NCBI RefSeq assembly: GCF_958979055.1
Contig: NC_084886.1
Location: 374,501 to 438,500, forward strand
Direction: 5' to 3'
From: Alnus glutinosa
Taxonomy: Eukaryota; Streptophyta; Magnoliopsida; Fagales; Betulaceae
Length of the DNA: 64,000 bases
Made by a program: the position numbers and the translations under genes. Positions within the stretch are counted from its first letter, which is position 1, and every line of letters starts with the position of its first letter. Shown one piece after another: positions 63,310 to 64,000 of this stretch. The notes under the pieces are model-generated. The model did not search any database and had not been told where the DNA came from. It worked only from the letters and a program-made list of their open reading frames with translations.

Positions 63310-63959
63310 TCACCCTGACCCCACCAGTAACTTGTTCTCAGTCAAGAAGGTGTAAGAAGGTACCTCCAAATTGTATGGTGCAGGCCCCTTGCGAATCCTG
63401 CCAGAAATATCATAATGAGATCCGTGGCATGGGCAAAACCAACCACCATAGTCACCAGCATTTGGCAAGGGAATGCAACCCAAATGAGTACAGACCCCAA
63501 CAACAACAAGCCATTCTGGATTCTTAACCCTCTCCAAGTCCGGTTGTGGGTCACGAAGAGTCGCAATATCTACACTATTAGCCAATTTGATGTCCTCTTC
63601 AGTTCGATGCCTAATGAAAACTGGCTTCCCACGCCACTTCACGGTAACAGTAGACCCAGGCTCAATGTTTGAGATATCAACCTCAAGGGAAGCAAGGGCA
63701 AGGACATCTTTGCTCGCAGACATGCTCAGCACAAACTTGAGGATTAGCAGCCGGATCAAGGAAGCATACACGAACCTGCCACCCGTCAATACAAAATAGG
63801 CAAATGCACGCTTGCTGGGGTCACCAGGTGGATAGCGTTCATGGTTGTGCTCATCATATAGAATTTTTGAAGTAGGGTTCTTGACAGCTTCCACAGTAGC
63901 TGGGGGTTCTGAGATCATGCCCACATCATGTCCTGGGGTGAGGGCTTCCGTAGAAAACT
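63310..63959 (-). CDS. UCR1: Rieske iron-sulfur subunit of mitochondrial complex III, last exon (partial gene)
   Basis: This minus-strand exon opens with an acceptor (TTGTTCCAG) at 63960 and ends at a stop at 63310-63312, giving about 215 C-terminal residues; the mitochondrial presequence and first exons lie beyond the right edge. It holds the membrane tether ([29 protein letters not shown]) and the Rieske cluster motifs CTHLGC and [12 protein letters not shown]. These supply two cysteines and two histidines for the 2Fe-2S centre and the disulfide cysteines. The protein passes electrons from ubiquinol to cytochrome c1 in the inner mitochondrial membrane. All cluster residues are present, and the C-terminus (ENKLLVGSG) is of normal length. 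No ATG starts this frame, as expected for an internal exon. Confidence 0.96.
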
Positions 63960-64000
63960 CTGGAACAATAAACCAAATTTAGGAAAAACTGCCAGATGCT

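Overview
The window is nuclear DNA of a flowering plant, most likely a woody eudicot. It has AT-rich intergenic DNA, short GT-AG introns, plant-specific gene families (NPF transporter, IRX10-type xylosyltransferase, plastid FKBP and transaldolase with transit peptides, CYP51G) and plant-type LINE, LTR and MITE debris. I cannot name the species.

Nine host genes can be followed exon by exon. In order: a RING-H2 E3 ligase of the At3g02290 type (+), NPF6.1 (+), an intronless DUF295 protein (+), Mediator-associated protein 2 (+), CYP51G1 obtusifoliol 14-alpha demethylase (+), plastid FKBP19 (-), plastid transaldolase (-), IRX10/IRX10L glucuronoxylan synthase (-) and a SEC14/CRAL-TRIO protein (+). 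The last exon of the mitochondrial Rieske iron-sulfur protein (-) runs to the right edge. NPF6.1, FKBP19, transaldolase and Rieske are, as I recall, consecutive in Arabidopsis (At5g13400 to At5g13430), so this looks like a conserved block opened up by other genes.

The most unusual region is 3941-13000. It is a 9.05-kb LTR retrotransposon with identical 600-bp LTRs and a perfect 5-bp target duplication, sitting in what appears to be the 5'-leader intron of the RING gene. It shows no recognisable gag or pol. Its interior carries three phased tandem arrays. One is an array of 14 units in which every unit keeps an 8-bp inverted-repeat stem while variation is almost confined to the loop. Another is a 31-unit array with an exact 32-bp period. 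The motif CTCGG (CCGAG on the element's own strand) recurs through much of the interior.

Other mobile DNA: a nearly open LINE reverse transcriptase at the left edge, two RNase H remnants, a copia-like relic in a RING intron, a possible second one in a SEC14 intron, a 1.1-kb retroposon with a 14-bp target duplication, several MITEs and two long hairpins. I recognised no tRNA or rRNA genes. Exon limits come from reading frames, splice dinucleotides and remembered family sequences, not from transcripts.
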